Of a stretch of DNA of 39,862 bases, positions 25,576 through 33,914 are shown in pieces. The DNA is from JBLIDK01 sp047632595. GTDB taxonomy: Bacteria; Bacteroidota; Bacteroidia; Sphingobacteriales; Sphingobacteriaceae. Numbering within the stretch: position 1 is the first letter of the stretch; every line of letters begins with the position of its first letter. Under the pieces are notes generated by a model. It made no database searches, was not told where the DNA came from, and was given only the letters and a program-made list of their open reading frames with translations. The position numbers and the translations under genes are program-made. The DNA lies in contig JBLIDK010000019.1 in the NCBI GenBank assembly GCA_047632595.1, forward strand, positions 1 through 39,862, written 5' to 3'.

Positions 25576-26388
25576 TTATTTTATAGTTGCAGATGAACTT
25601 ATTTCCTTGTTAGCGTCAACATAATATTGTTCCGCTTCCCTTAAGTATTCACTTTCGGGGTACAAATCTACGAATTCTTCGTATAATAACGTAGTTTTTT
25701 GGTAACGCTCTACTTGTTTCGCACGAATTGAGTTTTTAGAGTATAAAAACTGGCTTTTTACTCTCAAAAACTCCATTTCTTCTCGATATTCACTATCTGG
25801 GAAATCCTCCGATGCATTGTCTAATGCTATTATTGCTGATTTAAAGTCAGATATAGTTACATAAAGTTTCGCATTTTCAAACGATTTTAGCTCCAATTTA
25901 TCTCTTAACTCATCAATTTGTGTGTTGCATTCTTTTACTCGCTCGCTGTATGGAAACCTGTTTATAAACAACTGATATGCTTCGATTGCTTGGTAGGTAG
26001 CAGATTGATCTAAGCTATATTTTGGGGATAATTGATAATTGCAAAAGGCCGTCATATACAAACACTCTTCAGTATAAGTACTTTTTGGATATGTTTTTGC
26101 GAATTGCTTGAAGTAGTATGATGCTGATAATAAATCTCCTAAACCATAATTACAATAAGCAAACGTGTAGTTTATTTTTTCTCCTTTATCTGTTCCTCTG
26201 TAAACACTTGTTAATTCTTCCAAAAGCGGAAGTGCCTTGAAGTATTTTTCATCTTCATAATAGATAATCGCTTTTGCATACTTCTTATCTAAGTCGGTGC
26301 TATCTAAAAGTTTTTGATATTTAGATTTACATCCAATACTTAGGATAAGTATAAAAAACACAGATAATATGATATTTCCTTTTTTCAT
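25576..26388 (-). CDS. bamD: outer membrane assembly lipoprotein BamD
   Basis: A 270-residue lipoprotein with lipobox LSIGC. The body is made of tetratricopeptide repeats: AKAIIYYEDEKYFKALPLLE, then GDLLSASYYFKQFAKTYPKS, QAIEAYQLFINRFPYSERV and TLLYEEFVDLYPESEYL, the pattern of BamD/YfiO/ComL, which helps BamA fold outer-membrane proteins. The frame extends six codons further to a TTG at 26406, but that TTG is inside the promoter box, so the ATG at 26388 is taken. It is the first gene of the bamD-rpoZ operon. Confidence 0.9.
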   Translation of the reverse strand: MKKGNIILSVFFILILSIGCKSKYQKLLDSTDLDKKYAKAIIYYEDEKYFKALPLLEELTSVYRGTDKGEKINYTFAYCNYGLGDLLSASYYFKQFAKTYPKSTYTEECLYMTAFCNYQLSPKYSLDQSATYQAIEAYQLFINRFPYSERVKECNTQIDELRDKLELKSFENAKLYVTISDFKSAIIALDNASEDFPDSEYREEMEFLRVKSQFLYSKNSIRAKQVERYQKTTLLYEEFVDLYPESEYLREAEQYYVDANKEISSSATIK

Positions 26389-26403
26389 TGGCAAAACAGT
26401 GTG

Positions 26404-26411
26404 CAAAATTA
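26404..26411 (-). promoter_or_regulatory. -7 box of bamD-rpoZ
   Basis: The minus strand reads TAATTTTG, an exact TAnnTTTG match 15 bases upstream of the bamD ATG. Confidence 0.6.
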
Positions 26412-26557
26412 CGATAATTTTTACCTAAAACGTGAATAACTACTTATAAGTATTGGATTTTTGACATTTAAGATTTATAAACAAAATTGAGCTAAAAAAG
26501 AAATGTAAAAAAAAACCTTAACAATAGGTTAATATAGTCTGAACCTTAGAATATACT

Positions 26558-26565
26558 TACCTTTG
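26558..26565 (+). promoter_or_regulatory. -7 box of pckA
   Basis: TACCTTTG matches TAnnTTTG and ends at the G of a GTG codon (26565) that would otherwise look like an upstream start. The leader to the ATG at 26595 would be about 25 bases. Confidence 0.6.
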
Positions 26566-26594
26566 TGCCCTTAACTAAAAACATTTTGTCAGTA

Positions 26595-28217
26595 ATGATA
26601 AGAGAATTCGGACATAAAGGCCATGGTGCCAATTTAAAAAACTTAGGCTTGGAGCACGTAGCTGCGGCTTATTGGAATTTAACTCCCGCAGAACTAGCTG
26701 AAGAAGCAATCGTAAATCAAGAAGCAGTTTTAACTGATTCTGGCGCATTAGCAGCTGATACTGGTGAATTTACTGGTAGATCTCCTAAAGATCGTTTTAT
26801 TGTTTGTGATGAAAAAACTGAAGATGCTGTTTGGTGGGGCGATATAAACATCAAGTTTGACCCAAAAAAGTTTGATGCTCTTTACAACAGAGTTACTGCT
26901 TACTTAAGTGGTAAAGAAGTTTATGTTCGAGATGCTTATGCATGCGCAGACCCTACACATCAGCTAAACATTAGAGTAGTTACTGAAACTGCCTACCAAA
27001 ATCTTTTTGCAAACAACTTATTCTTGAGACCTACAAGAGAGGAAATCAAGAATTTTGCTCCAGAATGGAACATAGTTGCTGCGCCTGGTTTTATGGCAAC
27101 GCCTGAAATTGATGGAACTAGACAACACAATTTTGCAATTATCAATTTTACCAAAAAAATTATTCTAATTGGTGGTACTGGTTATACAGGTGAAATTAAA
27201 AAAGGAATATTCTCAGTTCTAAATTTTATTCTTCCACACGAGAAAAATATTTTAAGCATGCATTGCTCAGCCAATATTGGTAAAGAAGGCGATACTTCAA
27301 TATTTTTTGGTTTAAGTGGAACAGGTAAAACTACACTTAGTGCTGACCCTGAAAGACCTTTAATTGGAGATGATGAGCACGGTTGGGCCGATGGCTCAAT
27401 CTTTAACTTTGAAGGAGGCTGCTACGCAAAATGTATTGATCTTACTGCCGAAAGAGAACCTCAAATTTATAATGCTATTAAGTTTGGAGCTCTTTTAGAA
27501 AACATTGAGTTTTATGAAGGTACTACGGAAGTAGATTTTACAAATACCACCAAAACTCAAAATACAAGAGTTGCCTACCCTATTCATTTTATTGAAAATG
27601 CGGTTAATCCTTCAATTGGAACTGACCCAAAAAATATTTTCTTCTTAACTGCAGATGCTTTTGGTGTTTTACCTCCAATTTCTAAGTTAACTCCAGGTCA
27701 GGCGATGTACCACTTTATTTCAGGTTACACTGCAAAAGTTGCAGGAACTGAAGCAGGTGTTGTGGATCCTGAAGCAACTTTTTCTGCTTGTTTTGGAAAA
27801 GCATTTTTACCATTACACCCTACTAAATATGCCGACCTTCTTGGAGCAAAAATGAAGGAGCATAATGTAAATGTATGGTTAATCAATACTGGTTGGACAG
27901 GCGGTCCATTTGGAGTTGGAAGTAGAATGAAACTTAAGCATACTCGTGATATGATTAACGCAGCATTAGCTGGAGAGCTTAATGATGTTACCTACGAAAA
28001 GCACCCTATTTTTGGCTTAGACATGCCAACAACGTGTCCGAATGTGCCAAATGAGGTTCTTAACCCACGTAATACTTGGAGCGACAAGAAGGCATACGAT
28101 ACGAAGGCTAATTTATTAGCAAATAAGTTTGTGAAAAATTTCTCAGAATTTGAATCAGATGCTAGCGATGAAATCATGGCTGCTGCTCCTGTAGTTCAAG
28201 TTGCTGTTCAAGTTTAA
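26595..28217 (+). CDS. pckA: phosphoenolpyruvate carboxykinase (ATP)
   Basis: A 540-residue enzyme, the same length as the E. coli protein, that converts oxaloacetate and ATP to phosphoenolpyruvate, the entry step of gluconeogenesis. TGRSPKDRFIV, the metal-site histidine in LSMHCSANIG, the P-loop GLSGTGKTTLS and the LIGDDEHGW kinase-2 motif are all present, as is the arginine-rich NTRVAYPIHFI segment. The frame is open to a GTG at 26565, but this belongs to the promoter, so MIREFG at 26595 is the start. A strong terminator follows the stop after 20 bases, so it is a single-gene unit. Confidence 0.97.
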   Translation: MIREFGHKGHGANLKNLGLEHVAAAYWNLTPAELAEEAIVNQEAVLTDSGALAADTGEFTGRSPKDRFIVCDEKTEDAVWWGDINIKFDPKKFDALYNRVTAYLSGKEVYVRDAYACADPTHQLNIRVVTETAYQNLFANNLFLRPTREEIKNFAPEWNIVAAPGFMATPEIDGTRQHNFAIINFTKKIILIGGTGYTGEIKKGIFSVLNFILPHEKNILSMHCSANIGKEGDTSIFFGLSGTGKTTLSADPERPLIGDDEHGWADGSIFNFEGGCYAKCIDLTAEREPQIYNAIKFGALLENIEFYEGTTEVDFTNTTKTQNTRVAYPIHFIENAVNPSIGTDPKNIFFLTADAFGVLPPISKLTPGQAMYHFISGYTAKVAGTEAGVVDPEATFSACFGKAFLPLHPTKYADLLGAKMKEHNVNVWLINTGWTGGPFGVGSRMKLKHTRDMINAALAGELNDVTYEKHPIFGLDMPTTCPNVPNEVLNPRNTWSDKKAYDTKANLLANKFVKNFSEFESDASDEIMAAAPVVQVAVQV

Positions 28218-28237
28218 GACTTTATTAAATTATTTTG

Positions 28238-28272
28238 AAGCCCTTCCGACTCAGTCGGAGGGGCTTTTTTTT
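28238..28272 (+). terminator. terminator of pckA
   Basis: A 13-base left arm (28238-28250, AAGCCCTTCCGAC) pairs with 28254-28266 around a TCA loop, with one G-T wobble, followed by a run of T to 28272. Confidence 0.88.
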
Positions 28273-28472
28273 GCTCAAAACTGAAACTGTTATTATCGCT
28301 TATCAGCGTGAGTAATAATTACAAACTCGCCATAAAGTTTTTCTAGTTGGTTCTTTCAGAACAAACAGAAAACTATAATATGTCGAGTTGTAATTTAAAA
28401 AAAATCTGTATTTATAGCAGAGGCTCTTCGAAGCCTTGATGCATTCCATATTTGCAACAAACTCTCTACTGG
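28273..28472. other. intergenic stretch with no recognised content
   Basis: Between the pckA terminator and the first 178-bp element I see no gene, RNA or promoter. The whole gene-free gap runs to 28709 and its second half is the repeat element. Confidence 0.5.
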
Positions 28473-28650
28473 GTCATTTCGACTGAAGGGAGAAATCTTC
28501 CTTCAGGTTTACATAATACACAAAAGCGAGGTGTTGTCTTTATGCTTCCTTAATCATACATCGTATAGCTCTTTGGTAATTCGCCCTAATTTATAATTGT
28601 TCCCACCGTAAGGAAGATTTCTCTCTTCGTTACACTCCGTTCGAAATGAA
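28473..28650. repeat. 178-bp inverted-end element, copy A
   Basis: The left end is GTCATTTCGACTGAAGGGAG followed by AAATCTTCCTT. The right end is AAGGAAGATTTCTC, then CTTCGTTACACTCCGTTCGA, then AATGA with A in place of the final C. The outer 10 bases and the inner 14 bases of the two arms are complementary; the right arm has about 10 extra bases between them. The interior shares TACATAATAC...AAAAGCGAGGTGTTG and CATACATCGT with copy C. There is no coding potential. It lies between pckA and a lipoprotein gene. Confidence 0.85.
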
Positions 28651-28709
28651 AGCATAGTGTTGAGGTAACATATGTAATTATTAAGCAAAACTATTCCTAA
28701 CTTTATAAA

Positions 28710-29246
28710 ATGAAAAACATTATTCTTTTACTTATCTCATTTTTAGCTTTATTTGGAGCTTGCAAAAAGTCAAAAATGGAAGAGCCAGTAGTGTTAAAAA
28801 ACCTAAGCCAGTATGCTGATAAAGTAATTGACTTTAGTTCTGAGTACAGCACAACGCACTGGTCTGCGATGCAATTATTAGGGGCTGAAAACACGTATCC
28901 TGATTATGGCGATTTAACTACCGCATGGGCATCAAAAACTGCAGATGGACAAAGAGAACACCTAGTACTCGAATTTGACACTTCTCAATTTATTAAGCAA
29001 ATTTTAATTTTTGAGACCTTTAACCCTGGGGCAATAGATACTGTTTACATAAATAATATTGAAACGAACAATTGGAAAAAAGTTTACACTTCATCTGCTA
29101 ATTTTATTGCCCATGAAAGCAGCATTCTTGAAATTCAAATACCAAGTGAATCTTTCAAAAGTAATCGTATAAGAATTGCAATTAACAGCCCTGCAGTTGA
29201 ATCTTATAATGAGATTGATGCTGTTAAAATAGTGGGTACTTATTAA
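28710..29246 (+). CDS. lipoprotein with galactose-binding-like beta-sandwich
   Basis: A 178-residue lipoprotein with lipobox LFGAC (Cys 18) then KKSKMEEP. The mature part reads like the small discoidin-type domains of Bacteroidetes surface proteins: SSEYSTTHWSAMQLLGAENT, YPDYGDLTTAWASKTADGQR, EHLVLEFDTSQFIKQILIFE, then TFNPGAIDTVYINN. Such domains usually bind polysaccharide or mediate surface contacts, but the ligand is not known. It may be anchored in the outer membrane. It stands alone between a repeat element and a convergent T9SS gene that begins its stop codon immediately after this one's. Confidence 0.75.
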   Translation: MKNIILLLISFLALFGACKKSKMEEPVVLKNLSQYADKVIDFSSEYSTTHWSAMQLLGAENTYPDYGDLTTAWASKTADGQREHLVLEFDTSQFIKQILIFETFNPGAIDTVYINNIETNNWKKVYTSSANFIAHESSILEIQIPSESFKSNRIRIAINSPAVESYNEIDAVKIVGTY

Positions 29247-30767
29247 TTAATGTACCACCGAGAAACTTTGTGTTGTTAATCTTAATCCATCGCTAGACGT
29301 AACGTTGAGGTGATAAATACCAGATGAGAATTTGCTTACATTAATTTGTAATTCTCCTTTGTCTTTAATCTCTCTTTCCAAAACGATCTTTCCAAGTGGA
29401 TCAAATATTTGAATAAGAGCCTCACTATTAACCAATAAATTATACCTAAATGTTGCCAAATCAGTTACCGGATTTGGATAAATAGCCTCAAATTCGTCGG
29501 TGATAATACGTTCAAAATATGTTGGCTTAGTACCTGTTGTTAACTCACAATTTGGGTCACAACCTGGCACAAGACACCCACATTCATCTACTTTTATAAC
29601 TAACACATTACGAGTAGTATTAAAATAGTTTTCATCAAATTTACTTATACTCCCAGAAATTAGAAACCCTCCATCGCTAGTTTGTGAAAGTCCAAAGCCT
29701 TGTTCATGCCGATCATATCGCCCTATTTCACGTTGCCAAATAATTTCTGCATTCTCATTGTATTTTGTTAATACAATTTGATAATCATCCTTCTGTATAT
29801 CATCTTTCTTCCCATATGATAAAATAACTACCTCATTTTTTTCTTTTAAGAATACGCTATTCCAAATTGCCATTCTTTGATAATCTATATGTACAAATTT
29901 ATCAACAACCACATTCCCGTTTTTATCCAGAATTTTCACATAATTTACGAATTCATTTCCACTTAATGGATAGCTGTAACCCCCTAAAAAAATATTACCA
30001 TTGTTCAAGACTTCCAAAACTTTGTAAATATCCGCCCATTCTGGTTTATAGGCAAAAACACGTTCCCATTCTATTTGATTATTTGAATTTATTTTACAAA
30101 TTAAAGCGTCCGAAAGATCTTCTCTAGGTGTTCTTGTCATCCCAGCCATAACCACACCTTGTTCAGAGGTGAATTTTATTTTTTCCAGAAAGTCAAAACC
30201 CTCCCCATTAAATTGGAAAGAGTCAATGCCCAATTCATTGCCTTTAAAATCGTAATAAACTACACCGCTTAGGGTTTCTCCAATATCAGTGCTTATTGCA
30301 ATTTTAGTTTCTGACAAATCCATATCACGATAAAACCTATTAAGTGACCCTGATCCGCCTTTGAAAATCGTAAAAACAGTATCCTTATTAACTAAATCAA
30401 ATCTATTTAAGATACCATAGTTAGTTGTACCTCCATTAAAGCCCGCGCCAACAACAAGTAAATCCTTACCAATTCCTAAAGATTTATGACTTGTTTGTTG
30501 AATTACATTAAGGTTATATGACATTTCAGCGAATAAATCCCCCTCGAAATCTAGTAAATAATGAAAGGTTTTTAACCTATTGCTGGTATCTCTCTCATTA
30601 TAGGAAACTACATAACCAATATCTCGCACTTCTGTATTATTTCCACTTTGCCCAAAACTTGGTAATTCCCTTTGAAAATTATTTTGGCCCATCAAGTCTG
30701 AAAGCCCAAAAAAGTAGCTAAGGAAAAGAATAAAGAATAGTTGAATTGGTGTTAAAATTTTACTCAT
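29247..30767 (-). CDS. T9SS type A sorting-domain secreted protein
   Basis: A 506-residue exported protein. A signal peptide (IQLFFILFLSYFFGLSDLMG, then Q) is followed by a repetitive beta-propeller-like body in which segments such as GKDLLVVGAGFNGGTTNYG, GVVMAGMTRT, NGNIFLGGYSYP and TSDGGFLISGSIS recur, the pattern of delta-60 or kelch-like repeats in Bacteroidetes secreted proteins. A cysteine cluster (DECGCLVPGCDPNCE) precedes the C-terminal type A sorting domain: YPNPVTDLATFRYNL, IFDPLGKIVLE and FSSGIYHLNV. It would leave the cell through the type IX system. The function of the body is unknown. A perfect promoter box precedes it. Confidence 0.88.
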   Translation of the reverse strand: MSKILTPIQLFFILFLSYFFGLSDLMGQNNFQRELPSFGQSGNNTEVRDIGYVVSYNERDTSNRLKTFHYLLDFEGDLFAEMSYNLNVIQQTSHKSLGIGKDLLVVGAGFNGGTTNYGILNRFDLVNKDTVFTIFKGGSGSLNRFYRDMDLSETKIAISTDIGETLSGVVYYDFKGNELGIDSFQFNGEGFDFLEKIKFTSEQGVVMAGMTRTPREDLSDALICKINSNNQIEWERVFAYKPEWADIYKVLEVLNNGNIFLGGYSYPLSGNEFVNYVKILDKNGNVVVDKFVHIDYQRMAIWNSVFLKEKNEVVILSYGKKDDIQKDDYQIVLTKYNENAEIIWQREIGRYDRHEQGFGLSQTSDGGFLISGSISKFDENYFNTTRNVLVIKVDECGCLVPGCDPNCELTTGTKPTYFERIITDEFEAIYPNPVTDLATFRYNLLVNSEALIQIFDPLGKIVLEREIKDKGELQINVSKFSSGIYHLNVTSSDGLRLTTQSFSVVH

Positions 30768-30783
30768 AAAAATTAGTTGACCA

Positions 30784-30791
30784 CAAATTTA
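30784..30791 (-). promoter_or_regulatory. -7 box of T9SS type A gene
   Basis: The minus strand reads TAAATTTG, an exact TAnnTTTG match 16 bases upstream of the ATG at 30767. Confidence 0.6.
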
Positions 30792-30890
30792 CCCTTTTTT
30801 TCAATAAGGCCATTTTGGGCAATAAAAATAAAGAATTTACGAACTGAATTTTTATTAAGTGTTTTATGAGCGCTATGCTTGCACTTACAA

Positions 30891-31808
30891 CTATTCGTAA
30901 AAATTCTTTTTACTGTAATAGTAGTCACAGCTAATTTCTCCTTGATACTCACCCAATGTTTGCGTACATAACTCAGAGGTAGGTTTTATTTCTCTTACTT
31001 CCAATATTAAATAACCAAGTCCTGGTGCAACTTCCACAACATACATTTCTCCCACTACTGGACGTAAAACAGTGTCCATTTTTGCTCCATTTTCATAGGC
31101 CGTCTGTAGTGCTCCTTGATTTACACTAAGTGGGTCTATGTTTTCTACAAAAACAAATTTAGTTTCATTAAAACCCGTCCATGAACCATAAAATGTATCA
31201 ATCTCAGAATCTATATTTTCAATAAACTTCTGTAAAAGAATATCATTTTTGTCCCGATATATTAGGTTAAATCTATGTCCTTGTTGTGCGCAATTTGCCC
31301 CCTGCAGGTGCTTTTCCGCATGAACCAACCTAAATGATGACTTAAACTCTAAAGGTGGGCCTCCAAGAACCACCTCAATTTCTTTTTCTACGGTTGTAAC
31401 TCTATTATGAATATCAGTTACAGTACACCTTAATTTTTCTATTCCTGCAGCTTTACCGGTGTAAATATCCCCTTCAATTGATCCAAAAAATTTATTTTTT
31501 GCGAAACTGGTCATTATATTGGGCTCGGCTTCAATATTAATAACCTCTTCTCTTCCATCAGCATTAATTCTTGTTAAGGTGGCACTTTCCACTCTTGCGG
31601 CAGATCCATTACTTACCTGCACTACAAAAGGTAAGCGTTCATTTGTATCTAAAACCTGATTAAAATGTATAGAATTCGGATCTAGTACTTCAGGATTATA
31701 AAATTCTAATTCAATTTGTTTATCAATGTCTTTTTTGCAAGATGTAAAATAGATACAAAAGGTTAAAACAGATAGAATTATTAAAATGGAGGGAAAAGTT
31801 TTGTTCAT
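30891..31808 (-). CDS. lipoprotein of unknown function, 305 aa
   Basis: The signal peptide ends in lipobox CIYFTSC, then KKDID. I do not recognise a family for the remainder. It looks beta-rich in the first half (VESATLTRINADGREEVINI, KLRCTVTDIHNRVTTVEKEI), similar to bacterial Ig-like domains with a DIHNRVT turn. A second half follows with LVHAEKHLQGANCAQQGHRF and FYGSWTGFNETKFVFVENID, where the text FSFDL-like strand pairs are less clear. Four cysteines in the mature part could form disulfides. It is probably surface-exposed or periplasmic. It is upstream of the T9SS type A gene on the same strand with a 123-base gap holding that gene's own promoter. Confidence 0.65.
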   Translation of the reverse strand: MNKTFPSILIILSVLTFCIYFTSCKKDIDKQIELEFYNPEVLDPNSIHFNQVLDTNERLPFVVQVSNGSAARVESATLTRINADGREEVINIEAEPNIMTSFAKNKFFGSIEGDIYTGKAAGIEKLRCTVTDIHNRVTTVEKEIEVVLGGPPLEFKSSFRLVHAEKHLQGANCAQQGHRFNLIYRDKNDILLQKFIENIDSEIDTFYGSWTGFNETKFVFVENIDPLSVNQGALQTAYENGAKMDTVLRPVVGEMYVVEVAPGLGYLILEVREIKPTSELCTQTLGEYQGEISCDYYYSKKNFYE

Positions 31809-31909
31809 TAGGCTAAAAATTAAACACTAAAGTAACTTATTACGGTTAAAAGCCCAATTCTTTTTTTGGATGGAAGAACAAGCTTCCTTTTAAAGGTTCA
31901 TTTAAGTAC

Positions 31910-31939
31910 GAACCCCCGCTCGTGCGCAAGCAGGGGTTC
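31910..31939. repeat. GC-rich hairpin
   Basis: GAACCCCCGCT pairs with AGCAGGGGTTC, interrupted by one bulge, around the loop CGTGCGCA. There is no T-run on either side, so it is not a classical terminator. Its GC content stands out from the surroundings. Confidence 0.6.
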
Positions 31940-32020
31940 AAGGAAAGCTGTCGAGAGATTGCATCGTGTGACAACACTCCTGTTTAATTTGAGAGCTTGC
32001 TAATTTCAAACTCGGTTTCG

Positions 32021-32087
32021 CTTTTAAAATAAATGTTACACGCCGTAAGGAAGATTTCTCTCTTCGTTGCACTCCGTTCGAAATGAC
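32021..32087. repeat. right half of a 178-bp element (copy B, truncated)
   Basis: CTTTTAAAATAAATGTTACA and then the complete 41-base right arm to CGAAATGAC at 32087. The expected left arm is missing; at the expected left-end position stands the GC-rich hairpin. The 57 bases from 32047 recur at 32277 with one difference, including the flank AATGTGGGTTGGGCTTG. Confidence 0.7.
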
Positions 32088-32139
32088 AATGTGGGTTGGG
32101 CTTGCAAGGTTCAAAGTTTAAAACCACCCTTTCTAGTGG

Positions 32140-32317
32140 GTTATTTTGACCGTAGGCAGAAATCTTCCTTCAGGTTTACCTAATACTTAAAAGCGGGGTG
32201 TTGCTTTTAAGCTTTTTAAATTATACATCGTGTTGCCTTAAGGCATTTCACTTTTAAAATAATTGTTGCCCACCGTAAGGAAGATTTCTCTCTTCGTTAC
32301 ACTCCGTTCGAAATGAC
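32140..32317. repeat. 178-bp inverted-end element, copy C
   Basis: The left arm is GTTATTTTGACCGTAGGCAG followed by AAATCTTCCTT (three differences from the consensus), and the right arm runs to CGAAATGAC at 32317. The interior resembles copy A (CAGGTTTACCTAATAC, AAAAGCGGGGTGTTG, ATACATCGT). The length is exactly 178, as in all full copies. Confidence 0.85.
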
Positions 32318-32371
32318 AATGTGGGTTGGGCTTGTTTAGTTGTAATTTGAGGAGCAAGAAAATACCAAAAC

Positions 32372-32412
32372 AAAAAAACCTCCATCGGTCTGCCTGAGTA
32401 GGATTGATGGAG
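32372..32412 (-). terminator. terminator of sigma/anti-sigma operon
   Basis: CTCCATC (32380-32386) pairs with GATGGAG (32406-32412). On the minus strand the hairpin is followed by GG and seven T (32372-32378). It lies just after the anti-sigma stop. Confidence 0.75.
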
Positions 32413-32414
32413 TT

Positions 32415-33245
32415 TTAGATAATTATGTGTATTGTGTTAATTTCTTTGTAAAGATACATTTGATCCATAGTAGGGCTTACGCTACCGCCAGAAGGTTCTA
32501 TAGTTACTGCAAAAGCATCTGCCTTCGCAATATCTTTCATCTCTTTTAGTATATGAATTTCTTCATTTGAGGTGAAAATTCCTGCATCAATTGGCTTACA
32601 ATCTTTTAATGCCCATAACTGGTACGTATAATCAATATTGTGACTTGGAAGATCAAAGAATTCTAAATACAAGTGTGATTCTAAGGTATCCCAATGAACC
32701 ATTGCATAACTCTCAGGCGAATTTTCTAAGCCTTGCAATTTCACCATTTGACAACTTGCCTTACATACCAAGTGTTTCTTTTCAGCCTCAACTCCAGATG
32801 CAATAACATTCGTTCTGTTTATGAAGATTTGCTTTTCTTGTTGCATAGCTACCAAATTTTCATTCAAGCCAGAGTAACTTGAAAACAACACTAGGTTTGC
32901 TAATACACTCAATACCATAATTGTGATAAGAGCAGCAGCAGAAATAGAATGAAACATATCACTTTTTAAAGAAATAATTCTTCCACCTGTTTTTGTACTA
33001 GTATCTTTTGATGTTGATTCATCAATTTCCGTAAGAATTGCCCGTTTTACCCTATCACTAGGCGCATTTCCAACAGCTTTATTAGATTTTGAAATAGTGC
33101 TTAACAACTGCCCAAATTCCGCCTCCAATTCAGGATGATTTGAAATAGCATTATCCACTTCAATCATCTCCTTTTCGGAGAGCATTCCTAGGGCATATAA
33201 CTCCAATACCCCGGATTCCAGATATGTATTTAATTCACTACTCAT
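32415..33245 (-). CDS. anti-sigma factor with RskA-type C-terminal domain
   Basis: A 276-residue membrane protein. The N-terminal cytoplasmic part (1-95; SGVLELYALGMLSEKEMIEV) is a sigma-binding zinc-less anti-sigma helix bundle, followed by one membrane segment (about 99-122, ALITIMVLSVLANLVLFSS) and a periplasmic RskA domain: YAMVHWDTLESHLYLEFFDL, YTYQLWALKDCKPIDAGIF and AFAVTIEPSGGSVSPTM, which is the anti-sigma-K signature. It should hold the sigma factor encoded just upstream inactive until an envelope signal releases it. The start overlaps the sigma stop (TAATG). Confidence 0.9.
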   Translation of the reverse strand: MSSELNTYLESGVLELYALGMLSEKEMIEVDNAISNHPELEAEFGQLLSTISKSNKAVGNAPSDRVKRAILTEIDESTSKDTSTKTGGRIISLKSDMFHSISAAALITIMVLSVLANLVLFSSYSGLNENLVAMQQEKQIFINRTNVIASGVEAEKKHLVCKASCQMVKLQGLENSPESYAMVHWDTLESHLYLEFFDLPSHNIDYTYQLWALKDCKPIDAGIFTSNEEIHILKEMKDIAKADAFAVTIEPSGGSVSPTMDQMYLYKEINTIHIII

Positions 33246-33793
33246 TAGTTAAAATATTTTCTCAGTTCCATTAATCCCATTCTAAGACTTGTCTTCACCG
33301 TTCCAAGAGGAATACCTAATTCTTCTGATACTTCAACATGTGTATATCCGCTAAAATATACCAAGTCGATAATTTCTTTTTGATTTGGTTTGAGCTTTTC
33401 AGTTAAATCCTTCAGCCCAACAACATCAGAATTCAATTTGTGATTCTTAACGTTGTCTATTATAAATACGTTATCCTCGATGTTTTGGTTTTTAGAATTG
33501 TTCTTAAAACTTTTACTTCTAAGTTTATCTATAGCTAGATTTCTTGATACGTTTATCATCCAAGTAAACAGTCTTCCTTTTTGAGAACTATAGCTGTCAA
33601 ATGATTTCCAAATTTTAACGAAAGCCTCTTGAACCAAATCTTCTGCAAGTTCTTGTGATTGAACAATTCGGTTTATTACACCAAATATGGCAACATTGTA
33701 TTTTTCGTATAATATTTCCATCGATTTGCGATCCTTATTTCTAAGGAGTTCAACCAATTCTTCTTCACTAATATGATTATAGTTATTTGCCAA
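33245..33793 (-). CDS. ECF-type RNA polymerase sigma factor
   Basis: A 182-residue sigma-70 family factor. Region 2 has IVQSQELAEDLVQEAFVKIW and the -10 recognition segment GRLFTWMINVSRNLAIDKLR. Region 4 is a helix-turn-helix, EVSEELGIPLGTVKTSLRMG. It has no region 3. The start is a TTG at 33793, as no ATG lies in frame upstream before a stop and the first internal Met (residue 24) would remove part of region 2. A complete promoter with TTTG and TAAATTTG lies upstream. It is coupled to the anti-sigma gene. SigK-like is the closest description; its regulon is not visible here. Confidence 0.9.
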   Translation of the reverse strand: MANNYNHISEEELVELLRNKDRKSMEILYEKYNVAIFGVINRIVQSQELAEDLVQEAFVKIWKSFDSYSSQKGRLFTWMINVSRNLAIDKLRSKSFKNNSKNQNIEDNVFIIDNVKNHKLNSDVVGLKDLTEKLKPNQKEIIDLVYFSGYTHVEVSEELGIPLGTVKTSLRMGLMELRKYFN

Positions 33794-33812
33794 TCTGATT
33801 CTCTTGGATAAG

Positions 33813-33843
33813 CAAATTTACATGAATTAATTATAGGTTCAAA
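33813..33843 (-). promoter_or_regulatory. complete promoter of sigma/anti-sigma operon
   Basis: On the minus strand a TTTG (33840-33843) is followed after 19 bases by TAAATTTG (33813-33820), an ideal Bacteroidetes sigma-A promoter. The leader to the TTG start is about 15-20 bases. Since it fits the housekeeping consensus, basal expression does not need the ECF sigma itself. Confidence 0.75.
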
Positions 33844-33914
33844 TAGTAAATACAATATACCTCAATGTGATTTTTGTACTTTTACGTTATTATTAAACAA
33901 ATAACAGTATTTCG

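Larger units (their letters stand above)
31809..32414. other. 606-bp gene-free region rich in repeats
   Basis: This gap holds a GC-rich hairpin, a truncated copy and a full copy of the 178-bp element, and the terminator of the sigma/anti-sigma operon, each listed separately. No open frame in it looks like a gene. Confidence 0.7.

Noticed and set aside
28473..28650. 178-bp elements as ordinary bidirectional terminators
   Set aside because: The complementary arms are about 110 bases apart without T-runs, and copy A lies after an already complete pckA terminator.
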